Source: Actinomycetes bacterium (lineage in GTDB: Bacteria; Actinomycetota; Actinomycetes; Propionibacteriales; Propionibacteriaceae). From it: a stretch of DNA of 19,243 bases. The stretch spans positions 1 through 19,243 of the forward strand of contig JAEYUH010000013.1 of assembly GCA_023432725.1 (NCBI GenBank). Direction: 5' to 3'. Shown here piece after piece: positions 1-9,086 of the stretch; the first letter of the stretch is position 1, and each line of letters begins with the position of its first letter. The position numbers and the translations under genes were made by a program. The notes beneath the pieces are model-generated. The model worked only from the letters and a program-made list of their open reading frames with translations. It made no database searches and was not told the origin of the DNA.

Positions 1-1217
1 CGGTAGGGACGGGTGCCGCCGTCGGAGACCACGTGACAGCCGAGTTCGCCCTTGGGGCTCTCGATCGGCACGTAGGCCTGCCCGGCCGGGACCCGGAAGC
101 CCACGGTGACCAGCTTGAAGTGGTGGATCAGGGCCTCCATCGACTCACCCATGATGTGCTTGATGTGTTCGTGGGAGTTGCCCTGGCCGTCCGGCCCGGG
201 CGCCAGCCGGCTCGGCCAGGCGATCTTCGGGTCGTCGATCATCACCGGCTGCCCGGTGGAGGCCTCCAGCCGGTCGGTCGCCTGCTTGACGATCTTCAGG
301 CTCTCCCACATCTCGTCCAGGCGCACGCGGAAGCGGCCGTAGGCGTCGGCGGTGTCCCAGGTGATCACGTCGAAGTCGTAGTCCTCGTAGCCGCAGTACG
401 GCTGCTGCTTGCGCAGATCCCAGGCGTAGCCGGCAGAACGCAGGATGGGCCCGGTGACGCCGAGGGCGAAGCACGCGCTGAGGTCCTGGTGGCCGATGCC
501 CACCATCCGGCCCTTGAAGATCGGGTTCTCGTTGCAGAACGCCGCGTACTCGGGCAGGTGCTTCTCCAGCCAGGTGACCAGGTCGCGCAACTGGGCGATG
601 CCGGTCTCGGGCAGGTCATTGGCCACCCCGCCGGGGCGGATGTAGGCGTGGTTCATCCGAAGGCCGGTGACAGCCTCGAAGAAGTCGAGGATCATCTCCC
701 GCTCGCGGAAACCGATGGTCATCACGGTGAGCGCGCCGATCTCCATGCCACCGGTGCCGATCGCGATGAGGTGGGAGGCGATCCGGTTGAGCTCCATCAT
801 CAGCACCCGCAGATCGGTGGCGCGCTGCGGGATCCGGTCGTCGATCTCGAGCAGCCGCTCGATCGACAGGCAGTAGGCGACCTCGTTGAAGATCGGGGCC
901 ACGTAGTCCATCCGGGTCACGAAGGTGACCCCCTGGGTCCAGTTCCGGTACTCCATGTTCTTCTCGATACCGGTGTGGAGGAACCCGATACCGGGCCGGA
1001 TGCTCTTCACGGTCTCGCCGTCGCACTCCACCATGAGCCGGAGCACGCCGTGGGTGGACGGGTGCTGCGGGCCCATGTTGATCACGAGGGTCTCGTCGCC
1101 GCGTTCGGCCTGCTCCCTGGCGATGTCGGCGAAGTCACCGCCGCCCATCGCGGTGTAGACGGTGCCCTCGGTCTCTTCGCCGGGGTTGGCGTAGTAGTCG
1201 GTGTGCTGGGCGGTCAT
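1..1217 (-). CDS. nuoD: NADH-quinone oxidoreductase subunit D (partial, C-terminus off the edge)
   Basis: This is the 49-kDa-type subunit of the peripheral arm of complex I, on the cytoplasmic side, where it helps form the quinone-binding pocket with NuoB. From the ATG at 1217 the reverse strand reads [15 protein letters not shown], then the family hallmark [14 protein letters not shown] near residues 47-60 and later [16 protein letters not shown]. It is still open at base 1 in the late conserved stretch [21 protein letters not shown]. About 405 codons are present, and by comparison with usual family length a few tens of residues are missing. The ATG overlaps the nuoC stop by one base (TGATG), so translation is probably coupled. 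It is the last visible gene of the menJ-nuoABCD operon, and the rest of nuo should lie to the left. Confidence 0.96.
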   Translation of the reverse strand, partial: MTAQHTDYYANPGEETEGTVYTAMGGGDFADIAREQAERGDETLVINMGPQHPSTHGVLRLMVECDGETVKSIRPGIGFLHTGIEKNMEYRNWTQGVTFVTRMDYVAPIFNEVAYCLSIERLLEIDDRIPQRATDLRVLMMELNRIASHLIAIGTGGMEIGALTVMTIGFREREMILDFFEAVTGLRMNHAYIRPGGVANDLPETGIAQLRDLVTWLEKHLPEYAAFCNENPIFKGRMVGIGHQDLSACFALGVTGPILRSAGYAWDLRKQQPYCGYEDYDFDVITWDTADAYGRFRVRLDEMWESLKIVKQATDRLEASTGQPVMIDDPKIAWPSRLAPGPDGQGNSHEHIKHIMGESMEALIHHFKLVTVGFRVPAGQAYVPIESPKGELGCHVVSDGGTRPY

Positions 1218-1972
1218 CAGTAGCTCCTGCGCTGGTCGACAGGCGGCACGGTGGTGCCCTTGTACTCGATGGGGATCCCGCCGAGCGGGTAGTCCTTGCG
1301 CTGCGGGTGGCCCACCCAGTCGTCCGGCATCAGGATGCGGGTCAGGTAGGGGTGGCCGTCGAACTGGATGCCGAACATGTCCCAGGTCTCCCGCTCGTGC
1401 CAGTCGGCGGCGGGGTAGGTCGCCACCACGCTGGGGACGTGCGGGTCGGTGTCGGGGCAGGTGGTCTCCACCCGCAGCCTGCGGTTGTGGGTGATCGAGG
1501 CGAGGTGGTAGACGACGTGCAGCTCGGCGCCGTGGTCGTCGGGGTAGTGGACGCCGGAGACGCTGGCGCACAGTTCGAAGCGGAGCTCGGCGTCGTCGCG
1601 GAGGGTGGCCATCACCTCGGTGAGCTTCTCGCGCGGCACGAAGAAGGTGATCTCGCCGCGGTCGACCACCACCTTGATGAAGGGGTCGGACACCAGGGTG
1701 GTGACCCGTCCGGTCACCGCGTCGTACCAGTCGCCGAGCGGGCCGACGGCCGCCTGCGGGCGGTAGACCTCACGGACCAGGCCGCCGTAGCCGGAGGTGT
1801 CCCCGGTGCCGTCGGTGGTCCACATCCCGCGCTTGGTGGGGACGGGGGCGGCGGGCTCCGGCGTGCCGCCGGCCTGCGCGTCCTCGCGTTCGACGCCGGC
1901 CTTGGGAGCTGACTCGACGTCGGTGACGGGGTCGCTGACCGTCTTCTCCTCCCCCGGCAGCTTGTCGGTCAT
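1217..1972 (-). CDS. nuoC: NADH-quinone oxidoreductase subunit C
   Basis: This is the 30-kDa-type subunit of complex I (251 aa), a soluble peripheral-arm protein that packs against NuoD. The C-terminal half carries the family signature: [16 protein letters not shown], then [10 protein letters not shown], then [11 protein letters not shown]. The first 50 or so residues are a low-complexity Glu/Ala/Pro-rich extension, which I believe is common in actinobacterial NuoC. The frame stays open upstream through nuoB. I chose the ATG at 1972 because it overlaps the nuoB stop as ATGA, the usual coupling arrangement, and the protein then has a normal length. The stop at 1217-1219 overlaps the nuoD ATG. 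Confidence 0.96.
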   Translation of the reverse strand: MTDKLPGEEKTVSDPVTDVESAPKAGVEREDAQAGGTPEPAAPVPTKRGMWTTDGTGDTSGYGGLVREVYRPQAAVGPLGDWYDAVTGRVTTLVSDPFIKVVVDRGEITFFVPREKLTEVMATLRDDAELRFELCASVSGVHYPDDHGAELHVVYHLASITHNRRLRVETTCPDTDPHVPSVVATYPAADWHERETWDMFGIQFDGHPYLTRILMPDDWVGHPQRKDYPLGGIPIEYKGTTVPPVDQRRSY

Positions 1973-2532
1973 CGCAGGAGACCCTTCATCTCGTGGGTGG
2001 CGGGGGCGGTCAGCGCCGCCTGCTCGGCGGCCTCGAGGGCCGCGGTCTCGTTGGCGCCGATCGGCCGCTTGGCCACGATGTCCTTCTTGAGCTTGAACAT
2101 CGCGTCGATCAGCATGTCGGGCCGCGGCGGGCAGCCCGGCACGTAGATGTCGACGGGCACGAGGTGGTCGCCACCCTGGACGATCGCGTAGTTGTTGAAC
2201 ATGCCGCCGGACGAGGCGCACACGCCCATCGCCACCACCCACTTCGGGTTGGGCATCTGGTCGTAGACCTGCCGCAGCACGGGGGCCATCTTCTGGCTCA
2301 CCCGGCCGGAGATGATCATCAGGTCGGCCTGCCGGGGGGACGCCCGGAAGACCTCCTGGCCCCAGCGCCCGGCGTCGAACCGCGGTGCCCCGTAGGCCAT
2401 CATCTCGATCGCGCAGCAGGCCAGCCCGAAGGTGGCGGGCCAGAACGAGGCCTGGCGCATCCAGCCGAACACCCCCTCGAGGGTGGTCAGCACCACGCCC
2501 TGCGGAATCTTGTCCTCAATACCACCGGCCAT
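1969..2532 (-). CDS. nuoB: NADH-quinone oxidoreductase subunit B (cluster N2 subunit)
   Basis: This complex I subunit (187 aa) holds the terminal [4Fe-4S] cluster N2, which hands electrons to quinone. All four expected cysteine ligands are visible: the tandem pair C39-C40 in [11 protein letters not shown]105 in MGVCASSGG and C134 in VPGCPPRP. The tail after about residue 155 is Ala/Glu-rich and variable. A strong Shine-Dalgarno (AGGAGGG on the minus strand) precedes the ATG at 2532. The gene lies 12 bases after nuoA and overlaps nuoC by four bases. Confidence 0.97.
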   Translation of the reverse strand: MAGGIEDKIPQGVVLTTLEGVFGWMRQASFWPATFGLACCAIEMMAYGAPRFDAGRWGQEVFRASPRQADLMIISGRVSQKMAPVLRQVYDQMPNPKWVVAMGVCASSGGMFNNYAIVQGGDHLVPVDIYVPGCPPRPDMLIDAMFKLKKDIVAKRPIGANETAALEAAEQAALTAPATHEMKGLLR

Positions 2533-2544
2533 CGCTCGCCCTCC

Positions 2545-2904
2545 TCAGTCCCACTCCAGGCCGCCACGGCGCCACACGTACAGGTAGGCGACGAAGACCG
2601 TCGCCATGAACAGCACCATCTCGATCAGCGCGAACCAGCCGAGCTGCCCGAAGGCGACCGCCCACGGGTAGAGGAAGACGGTCTCGATGTCGAAGATGAT
2701 GAACAGCATCGCGATGATGTAGTACTTCACCGGGAACCGGCCGCCGCCCTCGGAAACCGGGGTGGGATCGATCCCGCACTCGTAGGCCTCGTACTTGGCA
2801 CGGTTGTACCGGCGCGGCCCGAGGAACGAGCTCAGCAGCACGGAGATGGCCAGGAAACCCGCGGCCAGAGCCATCATGCCGAGGATCGGGACGTACGGAC
2901 TCAT
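2545..2904 (-). CDS. nuoA: NADH-quinone oxidoreductase subunit A
   Basis: This is a small membrane subunit of complex I (119 aa) with three predicted transmembrane helices, at roughly residues 5-27, 60-84 and 88-110. The conserved cytoplasmic loop YNRAKYEAYECGIDP (33-47) and the helix-2 motif FDIETVFLYPW (71-81, with acidic D72 and E74) identify it. The loop is known to take part in the quinone-site region of complex I. The gene starts 38 bases after the menJ-like gene and is followed closely by nuoB, so it sits inside one operon. Length is normal for the family. Confidence 0.97.
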   Translation of the reverse strand: MSPYVPILGMMALAAGFLAISVLLSSFLGPRRYNRAKYEAYECGIDPTPVSEGGGRFPVKYYIIAMLFIIFDIETVFLYPWAVAFGQLGWFALIEMVLFMATVFVAYLYVWRRGGLEWD

Positions 2905-2942
2905 CTGCTAGCCCAACCTTCCTGGGTGCGGTGTCGGCCTGG

Positions 2943-4205
2943 TCATGCTGAGGGTGCCACCTTCGCCAACGCGGTAATGACCTTGTCCATCCAATCACCA
3001 TCGCGGGTGTCGTAGAGGTGGGCGAGGAGCTTCATGGTGAATTTCATCAGGGTCGGACGGGGCAACCCGTAGCGCGTGCACAGGTGCATCACCTGCGGAT
3101 GCTCGATCAGGGAGACGAAGACCTGACCCAGCCGGAAGTACCCGCCCCACTCCGACTTCAAGCGGGTGACGTACCCCTGCAGGGCCCGCTCGGCGCTCGG
3201 CGTCCCGAACCCGCGGAACCGGGCATCGGTGATCGCGTCGGCCGCCATCTCGGCCGCCTCCATGGCGTAGGCGATGCCCTCGCCGTTGAACGGGCTCACC
3301 ATTCCGCCGGAGTCGCCCACCAGCAGCAGGCCCCTGGCGTAGGCGGGCTGGCGGTTGAAGCTCATCGGGAGCGCTGCCGAGCCGATGGTGCCTACCTGGT
3401 TCTCCTCGGTGAAGCCCCACTCGGGCGGGGTGTTCGCCAGCCAGGCGCGGAGCATCGCGCGGTAATTGCCCCCGTTCGAGGTGGCTGTCGAACTGACGGT
3501 GCCGAGCCCCACGTTGCAGGTGCCGTCGCCCATCCCGAACACCCAGCCGTACCCGGGCAGCAGGTTGGACTGGCCCGGCTTGCCGTCCCACAGCTCAAGC
3601 CACGACTCCATGTAGTCGTCGTTGGAGCGAGGGCTCTGGAAGTAGGTGCGGACCGCGACCCCCATCGGGCGGTCCTTGCGCTTGGCGAGGCCCATCGACA
3701 GGGCCAGCCGGGAGGAGTTGCCGTCCGCGGCGATCACCACGGGGGCGGAGAAGGTGCGTCCGTCCTTGGTGGTCACCCCGGTGATCCGGTCGGTGCGCGG
3801 GTCGATCACGGCGCCGGTCACCGTGCTGTTCTCCAGCAGCGTGGCACCGCCGGCCACGGCGTGGTCGGCCAGGATCTTGTCGAAGTCAGCGCGGCCGCGC
3901 ACCAGCCCGTAGGGCGGGAACTCCGCCAGCTCCGGCCACGGCAACTCGAACGGCTCCTTGCGCCCGCCGTAGACGCGCAGGCCCTTGTTGCGCAGCCACA
4001 CGCTCTGGTCGCTGGTGTCGATGCCGAGCTTGATGAGCTGCTTGACCGCGCGGGGGGTGAGGCCGTCGCCGCAGACCTTCTCGCGCGGGAAGGTGCTCTT
4101 CTCCAGAAGGGTCACCGCCAGGCCCCGCTCGGCAAGGTAGCGGGCCGCCGTCGAACCACCCGGGCCCGCCCCGACGACTATCACGTCGGATTGCGACTCG
4201 GACAT
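2943..4205 (-). CDS. menJ: Geranylgeranyl reductase family flavoprotein, probable menaquinone reductase (MenJ-like)
   Basis: This is an FAD-dependent reductase (420 aa) that saturates isoprenoid double bonds. Visible features are the dinucleotide motif GAGPGG at 12-17 in a beta-alpha-beta fold ending in LLEK, then KVCGDGLTP at 43-51, the GGR-family motif PGYGWVFG at 217-224, and the second FAD motif GDSGGMVSPFNGEGI from 297. In mycobacteria a member of this family (MenJ, Rv0561c) hydrogenates one isoprene unit of menaquinone and lies near menG. Here it heads the nuo operon, which supports action on the respiratory quinone. An archaeal-type or carotenoid GGR role cannot be ruled out from sequence. 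AGGAG sits nine bases before the ATG at 4205. Confidence 0.85.
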   Translation of the reverse strand: MSESQSDVIVVGAGPGGSTAARYLAERGLAVTLLEKSTFPREKVCGDGLTPRAVKQLIKLGIDTSDQSVWLRNKGLRVYGGRKEPFELPWPELAEFPPYGLVRGRADFDKILADHAVAGGATLLENSTVTGAVIDPRTDRITGVTTKDGRTFSAPVVIAADGNSSRLALSMGLAKRKDRPMGVAVRTYFQSPRSNDDYMESWLELWDGKPGQSNLLPGYGWVFGMGDGTCNVGLGTVSSTATSNGGNYRAMLRAWLANTPPEWGFTEENQVGTIGSAALPMSFNRQPAYARGLLLVGDSGGMVSPFNGEGIAYAMEAAEMAADAITDARFRGFGTPSAERALQGYVTRLKSEWGGYFRLGQVFVSLIEHPQVMHLCTRYGLPRPTLMKFTMKLLAHLYDTRDGDWMDKVITALAKVAPSA

Positions 4206-4344
4206 GGGCTATGGCTCCTGACTACTGCTTGTGGGCCCGGCCAGTCTAGGGCCAACTGCGACTTGCTTTCCTCCCGATGAATGAGGTACCCACGCCCCGG
4301 TCGGGTGGAGTTTCGCGCCGCGTCGGGGGCGGAGCTATCCTGCG
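4206..4344. promoter_or_regulatory. Divergent promoter region between menJ and menF
   Basis: This 139-base gap separates the divergent menJ-nuo operon and menF, so promoters for both should be here. On the minus strand, TAGACT (4248-4243) is a possible -10 for menJ, but I see no good -35. On the plus strand, TATCCT (4336-4341) ends six bases before the GTG at 4348. That spacing would suit a leaderless menF transcript. Both assignments are weak guesses by eye. Confidence 0.35.
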
Positions 4345-5616
4345 TTGGTGCGCGACCTCCCGCCCGGGCCTGTCTGGCGGGCCAAGACCATCGCGATCCC
4401 CGACCCCGGGCCGCTGGAGGCTTTCCTCCCTCCCGGACCTGTGGTGGCCTGGCTGCGGCGCGGCGACGGGATGGTGGGGATCGGTGAGGCGGCCCGGCTG
4501 GACGGGGCCACGCCCGCCGACGCCGACCGCTGGTGGCACGACTTCGCCGCCGCCGTGGAGGTCGACGCCGAGTTGGCGGGAGTGGGCTCCACAGCGGGCC
4601 CCGTCGTGTTCGCATCCTTCCCGTTCGACCCCGACAACACCACCCACCAGTCGGTGCTCGTGGTTCCCCGCGTCGTGGTGGGACGCCGGCGAGGCCGGTC
4701 CTGGGTCACCTGGCTGAGCCGCGACGACGAGGCCGACCCGCCGCTGCCGCAGCCCGCCGCCGACCTGATCGGCCGGCCCCGGGTGCTCGGCGTCTCCGCA
4801 CGGTCGCTGGACCGGCAGCGGTGGGAGCTGATCGTCGCCGAGGCGGTCGAGCGGATCGGGCGCGACGACCTCAGCAAGGTGGTGCTCGCCCGCGGAGCCA
4901 CGGTCGAGGCCGATGCCCCGATCGACCCGCGCTGGCTGGTGGGCACCCTGGCCGGTGACTACCCGACCTGCTGGACCTATTGGGTGGACGGACTGGTCGG
5001 CGCCTCCCCCGAGATGCTGGTGCGGCTCGAGGGCGGGCTGGCGATGTCGCGGGTGCTGGCCGGGACGATCCGCCGCAACGGCGGGGAGGAACTCGACCTG
5101 AAGCTGGCCCACGGCCTGGCCCGGTCGAGCAAGAACCTCATCGAGCACGAACTCGCGGTCGACTCGGTGGCCGCGGCCCTGGCACCGTTCTGCTCCGGCA
5201 TGAACGTGCCAGACGCCCCGTACGTGCTGGAGCTTCCGAACGTGCTGCACCTGGCCTCGGACGTGACCGCCGTCGCCCACGGCGACGTGAGCGCGCTGCG
5301 GCTGGCAGCCGAACTGCACCCGTCCGCCGCGGTCTGCGGAACCCCCACGGCCACCGCGCGGCGGGCGATCGCCGAACTGGAGAACCTCGACCGCGGCCGG
5401 TACTCGGGCCCGGTGGGCTGGATGGAGGCCAACGGCGACGGCGAGTTCGCGATCGCGCTGCGCTGCGGCCACCTCGACGGCGACCGGCGCTCGATCACGC
5501 TCTACGCCGGTTGTGGCATCGTCGCCGAATCCGACCCCGCCGAGGAGTACGCCGAAACCGAGGCCAAGCTCGTCCCGATGCTCGAGGCGCTCGGGGTGGA
5601 AGTCCCGAGGCACTGA
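4345..5616 (+). CDS. menF: Isochorismate synthase, MenF type
   Basis: This is a chorismate-utilising enzyme (423 aa from TTG) predicted to convert chorismate to isochorismate, the entry step to menaquinone. The C-terminal chorismate-binding domain is complete. It has DDLSKVVLAR (K178, the expected catalytic lysine), GASPEMLVRL (219-228), SRVLAGTIRR, ELHPSAAVCGTPT (323-335), RYSGPVGWMEANGDGE and the metal-site region AGCGIVAESDPAEEYAETE (388-406). The N-terminal 150 residues are variable. The start is TTG 4345 or GTG 4348, with the latter favoured by a possible -10 just upstream. A salicylate or siderophore (EntC-like) role is formally possible, but nearby menJ and menG and the absence of siderophore genes argue for menaquinone. 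The 3' end abuts the repeat array. Confidence 0.88.
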   Translation: MVRDLPPGPVWRAKTIAIPDPGPLEAFLPPGPVVAWLRRGDGMVGIGEAARLDGATPADADRWWHDFAAAVEVDAELAGVGSTAGPVVFASFPFDPDNTTHQSVLVVPRVVVGRRRGRSWVTWLSRDDEADPPLPQPAADLIGRPRVLGVSARSLDRQRWELIVAEAVERIGRDDLSKVVLARGATVEADAPIDPRWLVGTLAGDYPTCWTYWVDGLVGASPEMLVRLEGGLAMSRVLAGTIRRNGGEELDLKLAHGLARSSKNLIEHELAVDSVAAALAPFCSGMNVPDAPYVLELPNVLHLASDVTAVAHGDVSALRLAAELHPSAAVCGTPTATARRAIAELENLDRGRYSGPVGWMEANGDGEFAIALRCGHLDGDRRSITLYAGCGIVAESDPAEEYAETEAKLVPMLEALGVEVPRH

Positions 5617-5620
5617 CAAA

Positions 5621-5777
5621 GCGACGGCACTGACACTGGGGACAGTCCCTCGGCCTGTGGGCTGCGGCACCGGAACTGGGGACAGTCCCTCAGTCTGTGG
5701 GCTGCGGCACCGGAACTGGGGACAGTCCCTCGGTCTGTGCCTTGCCTACGTTCGTGCCTTTGGAGGGACAGTCCCCA
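5621..5777. repeat. 40-bp-period repeat array with one inverted copy
   Basis: The motif TGGGGACAGTCCCTC occurs at 5637-5651, 5677-5691 and 5717-5731, exactly 40 bases apart. The copies are joined by the spacer CTGTGGGCTGCGGCACCGGAA, with a degenerate start of the pattern from 5621. A fourth copy lies at 5763-5777 in inverted orientation (GAGGGACAGTCCCCA). The core is itself near-palindromic. Copy 3 and the inverted copy can form a stem of 14 pairs with one central A-A mismatch and a 31-base loop. The array fills the gap between the convergent menF and helicase genes, so it could act as a bidirectional terminator or be a REP-like element. No coding function is apparent. Confidence 0.85.
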
Positions 5778-5792
5778 TGACGTCACACGTTG

Positions 5793-8700
5793 TCACTCGG
5801 CGTCCAGGAGGCCGCGGATGTCGTCGGCGGTGAGCGGGGCGGCCAGGTCGTTGCCCCGTCCCATCACGGCATCGAACAGGTCGCGCTTGCGGCGCTGCAG
5901 CGCCACCACCTTCTCCTCGATGGTGTCCTCGCTGACCAGGCGGTACACCATCACGGGCTTGTCCTGCCCGATCCGGTGGGTGCGGTCGATCGCCTGGGTC
6001 TCGGCGGCGGGGTTCCACCACGGGTCCAGGATGAAGACGTAGTCGGCCTCGGTCAGGGTGAGCCCGAAGCCGCCGGCCTTGAGGCTGATCAGGAAGACCG
6101 GGTCGGCCGAGGTCCGGAAGGCGTCGATCCGTGCCTGCCGGTCGCGCGTCCTGCCGTCCAGGTAGGAGTAGCCGATCCGCTCCTGGTCCAGCCGGTCGCG
6201 AACCAGCTTCAGGAACCGCGTGAACTGGCTGAAAACCAGCGCCCTGTGGCCCTCTGCCGCAAGCTCGCTGACGAGTTCGACGAGGGCGTCGATCTTGGCC
6301 GAGTGGGCCGGGGCGTCCTCCTCGACCAGCACCGGGGACAGGCTGAGCTGGCGCAGCAGGGTCAGCGAGCGCAGGATCGCGACCCGGTTGCGGTCCAGGT
6401 CATCGACCAGGCGCAGCACCCGCTTCCGCTCCGCCGCCAGGTGCCGGTCGTAGATCCGCCGGTGCCCCGGCCCGAGCGCCACCTCGAGCACCTGCTCCTG
6501 CTTGGGCGGCAGCTCGGTGGCGACCGCCTCCTTCGTCCGGCGCAGCATCAGCGGACGGACCCGCCGGTGCAGGCGGGAGAGCGCCTCGGGGTCGCGTCCT
6601 GACTCAATCGGACGCCGGTACCGCTCGGCGAACCCGTCCGCGTCGGCGAACAGCCCCGGCGCGGTCAGCGACAGCAGCGACCACAGGTCCATCAGATTGT
6701 TCTCCAGCGGCGTGCCGGTGACGGCGAACTTGACCCGTGCGCTCAGTCGGCGCACCGCCTTGTAGGCGCGGGTGGCCCGGTTCTTCACGAACTGCGCCTC
6801 GTCCAGCACCACCGCCGCCCACCGGCCCTCGGCGTAGGCGCGGTCCTCGAGTCGGAGCAGCGTGTAGGAGGTCACCACGAGATCGGCCCCCGCCCTCAGC
6901 TCGGCCAGCGATTCGGGCCGCTTCCCCGCGGTGGCCTGGACGGTGCGTACCCGCAGCCCTGGCGCGAACCGTTCCGCCTCGCCCGCCCAGGTACCGACGA
7001 CGGAGGTCGGCGCGACGACGAGCACCGGCTCGGTCAGCTCCCCACGCTCCGCCGCAGCCGCCACCGCCGACAGCACCTGGAGGGTCTTGCCCAGCCCCAT
7101 GTCGTCGGCGAGCACCCCGCCCAGCCCCGCCCGCCACAGGAAGTCGAGCCACCGGTAGCCCACCAGCTGGTAGGGACGCAGCGTCGCCCCGATCCCGTAC
7201 GGCACCGCCACCGGGGGGAGGTCGGTGTTGTCGAGCAGTCCGCCGACCGCCCGCCGCCAGGCGTCGGACTGCTCGGCCCGCACGCCGAGGTCGACGAGGT
7301 CCTGCCACAGCCCTGCCTGCTCCGGACGCAGCCGCAGGGACTGTGCTGCGGGCTCGGCCTGGAGCTGCCTTGCCTCCTCGATGATCCGCCGCAGCTCCTC
7401 CAGTTCGGGCCGATCGAGGCTGAACCAGGTGCCGGAGTCGAGGATCAGGTGGGAGTCGCCGCGCGCCAGCGCGCTGAACAGCTCGGCGAACTCGACCTCC
7501 TCGCCGTCGATGCTGACCTTCACGGCCAGGTCGAACCAGTCGGTGGCGCCGCCGGGCGCGTCCGAGACCGCTACCTGCACCAGGGGGGCGGCGTCGGTGT
7601 GGCGGTAGTCGGGCGGGGTGCCGTCCAGCTCCACCTCCACGTCGTCGAGCGCCTGCAGGACCGGGAGCCATTCGCTGACGAAGCCCGCCGTGTCGGCACC
7701 CACGAGTTCGGCCGACCCGGCCAGCCGGTCGCGGCCCAGCTGGTCGGGAGCCACCGCCCACGGACGCCGCGGCAGCCCGGCCAGCAGCGCGGACTCGGCC
7801 GCCGGGTCGCGCACCGGCGGGTCGGTGGGCTCGGTGGCGGTGCCGACGTCGAAGACCTCGGCCCCCACCCGGTAGCGGAACCCCCAGCGCAACCGGGCCC
7901 GGTGACCGGCGTCGAAGCGCACCCGCAGCAGCACCACCGGGGCTGCTGCCTCCGGCAGTTCGAGGGCAGGATCCACCTCCACGGTCACGGCCCGGCGCAG
8001 GCTCGGGAGGAACCCGGCGGCGAAGGCCGCCACGTCGGCGGCCGGGATCTCCAGGACGCGGTGGCGGACCAGCAGCGACCTGGCCGCCGAGGCGAGCGGG
8101 TCGGCCAGCGGACCGAGGACGAGGGTGCCGTTCTCGCTGAGCGCGACCCCGTGGGCGGGCTCCCCCACCAGGGTGCCGGCGCCGACCTCCCAGTCTCGTC
8201 CCTCGGCGACGAGCGTGGAGACCAGCTCGAGACCTCCGGTCGGGGCGGGCGGGTCGCCGGTCCGCCCGGCCTGACGCACGGCGGTCACCATCCGGGCGTC
8301 GCCCTCCAGCAGCCGCACGCCGGTGAGCGGTTCGACAGGGACGAACTCGACCCCGGCTTCTCTGGCCACGGCCAGCAGCTGCCACACCTCGGCGGTGAAG
8401 TCCCCCAGCGACAGCAGCTCGGGACGGCCGTAGTACCCGTAGCCCGAGGGCCCGCGGTGGGCCCGGCGCAGCGCCGACAGGGCCCTGCGGTGTGGCTCGG
8501 CGAAGGTGGTGTCCCAGGGTCGGTCCACGGTGTCCCAGTCGACGCCGGTCTTCACCCAGCCGCGCCGGCCGGGCATGAGCACCCTGAGCTGCGGGTCGCC
8601 GCCGACCGGGCGGCTGACCTGCAGCGCCAGCGGCTGCCCCGGCGTCCGCTCCCTGCGGGCCTGTTCCGTCACCTGGCTGAGCACCCGCTGCCACGGCGGC

Positions 8701-9029
8701 GGGCTGGGGGCCAGTTCGGAGGTCCGGAAGGCCCACAGCACCGCCACCCCGTGCTTGCAGCTGGTGCGCACCGGGCAGCTGCAGAACGAGCTGATGCCGC
8801 CCGAGCGGCTCACCCGGACGACTGTCTGGTAGGCGTGCCGTCCCGAGCCACGGACGTTGGCCTGCAGCACCCTGTCGTCGTCACCGCCGCCGCGCGAGAT
8901 CTGGCCCACCCTGCCCATCGCGGCGTACTGCCGTCCGGCGGCCACGGCGTGCGGCCCGAACGCGGACAGCAGCCTGGCCTCGGTCAGTTCCTGCACCCAG
9001 GCGCGCAGGTCGGCGGTTTCGGACATCAT
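5793..9029 (-). CDS. SWIM zinc-finger SNF2-family helicase/ATPase
   Basis: This is a large Swi2/Snf2-type DNA-dependent ATPase (1078 aa from ATG 9029). The N-terminus has a SWIM zinc finger of the form CxCx5CxH (C83, C85, C91, H93). A long variable middle follows, then a complete helicase core: Walker A DDMGLGKT with K648, DEAQ at 743-746, TGTPLENN, ALVFSQFTRFL, and motif VI DRTHRIGQ near 1015-1022. Such proteins are widespread in actinobacteria and are thought to remodel or translocate on nucleic acid. The cellular role here is unknown. The frame extends to a GTG at 9053, and ATG 9026 is also possible. No strong Shine-Dalgarno decides between them. The gene follows nagA on the same strand without an obvious terminator, so read-through is possible. 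Confidence 0.93.
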   Translation of the reverse strand: MMSETADLRAWVQELTEARLLSAFGPHAVAAGRQYAAMGRVGQISRGGGDDDRVLQANVRGSGRHAYQTVVRVSRSGGISSFCSCPVRTSCKHGVAVLWAFRTSELAPSPPPWQRVLSQVTEQARRERTPGQPLALQVSRPVGGDPQLRVLMPGRRGWVKTGVDWDTVDRPWDTTFAEPHRRALSALRRAHRGPSGYGYYGRPELLSLGDFTAEVWQLLAVAREAGVEFVPVEPLTGVRLLEGDARMVTAVRQAGRTGDPPAPTGGLELVSTLVAEGRDWEVGAGTLVGEPAHGVALSENGTLVLGPLADPLASAARSLLVRHRVLEIPAADVAAFAAGFLPSLRRAVTVEVDPALELPEAAAPVVLLRVRFDAGHRARLRWGFRYRVGAEVFDVGTATEPTDPPVRDPAAESALLAGLPRRPWAVAPDQLGRDRLAGSAELVGADTAGFVSEWLPVLQALDDVEVELDGTPPDYRHTDAAPLVQVAVSDAPGGATDWFDLAVKVSIDGEEVEFAELFSALARGDSHLILDSGTWFSLDRPELEELRRIIEEARQLQAEPAAQSLRLRPEQAGLWQDLVDLGVRAEQSDAWRRAVGGLLDNTDLPPVAVPYGIGATLRPYQLVGYRWLDFLWRAGLGGVLADDMGLGKTLQVLSAVAAAAERGELTEPVLVVAPTSVVGTWAGEAERFAPGLRVRTVQATAGKRPESLAELRAGADLVVTSYTLLRLEDRAYAEGRWAAVVLDEAQFVKNRATRAYKAVRRLSARVKFAVTGTPLENNLMDLWSLLSLTAPGLFADADGFAERYRRPIESGRDPEALSRLHRRVRPLMLRRTKEAVATELPPKQEQVLEVALGPGHRRIYDRHLAAERKRVLRLVDDLDRNRVAILRSLTLLRQLSLSPVLVEEDAPAHSAKIDALVELVSELAAEGHRALVFSQFTRFLKLVRDRLDQERIGYSYLDGRTRDRQARIDAFRTSADPVFLISLKAGGFGLTLTEADYVFILDPWWNPAAETQAIDRTHRIGQDKPVMVYRLVSEDTIEEKVVALQRRKRDLFDAVMGRGNDLAAPLTADDIRGLLDAE

Positions 9030-9086
9030 GCCGAGGCTACCCACCCCGTCCACCGAAGCCGAACCGGGTCTGTGCCGAGCGGTCGG

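Noticed and set aside
3018..4280. A 420-codon plus-strand frame opposite menJ
   Set aside because: A mirror frame of the reductase gene, caused by codon bias of high-GC DNA; no domain visible.
4246..5670. A 474-codon minus-strand frame opposite menF
   Set aside because: menF has complete chorismate-binding motifs on the plus strand and the reverse frame shows only biased composition.
5621..5777. Possible CRISPR array
   Set aside because: The 40-base period leaves no variable spacers: the sequence between the motifs is itself repeated, and there are no cas genes.
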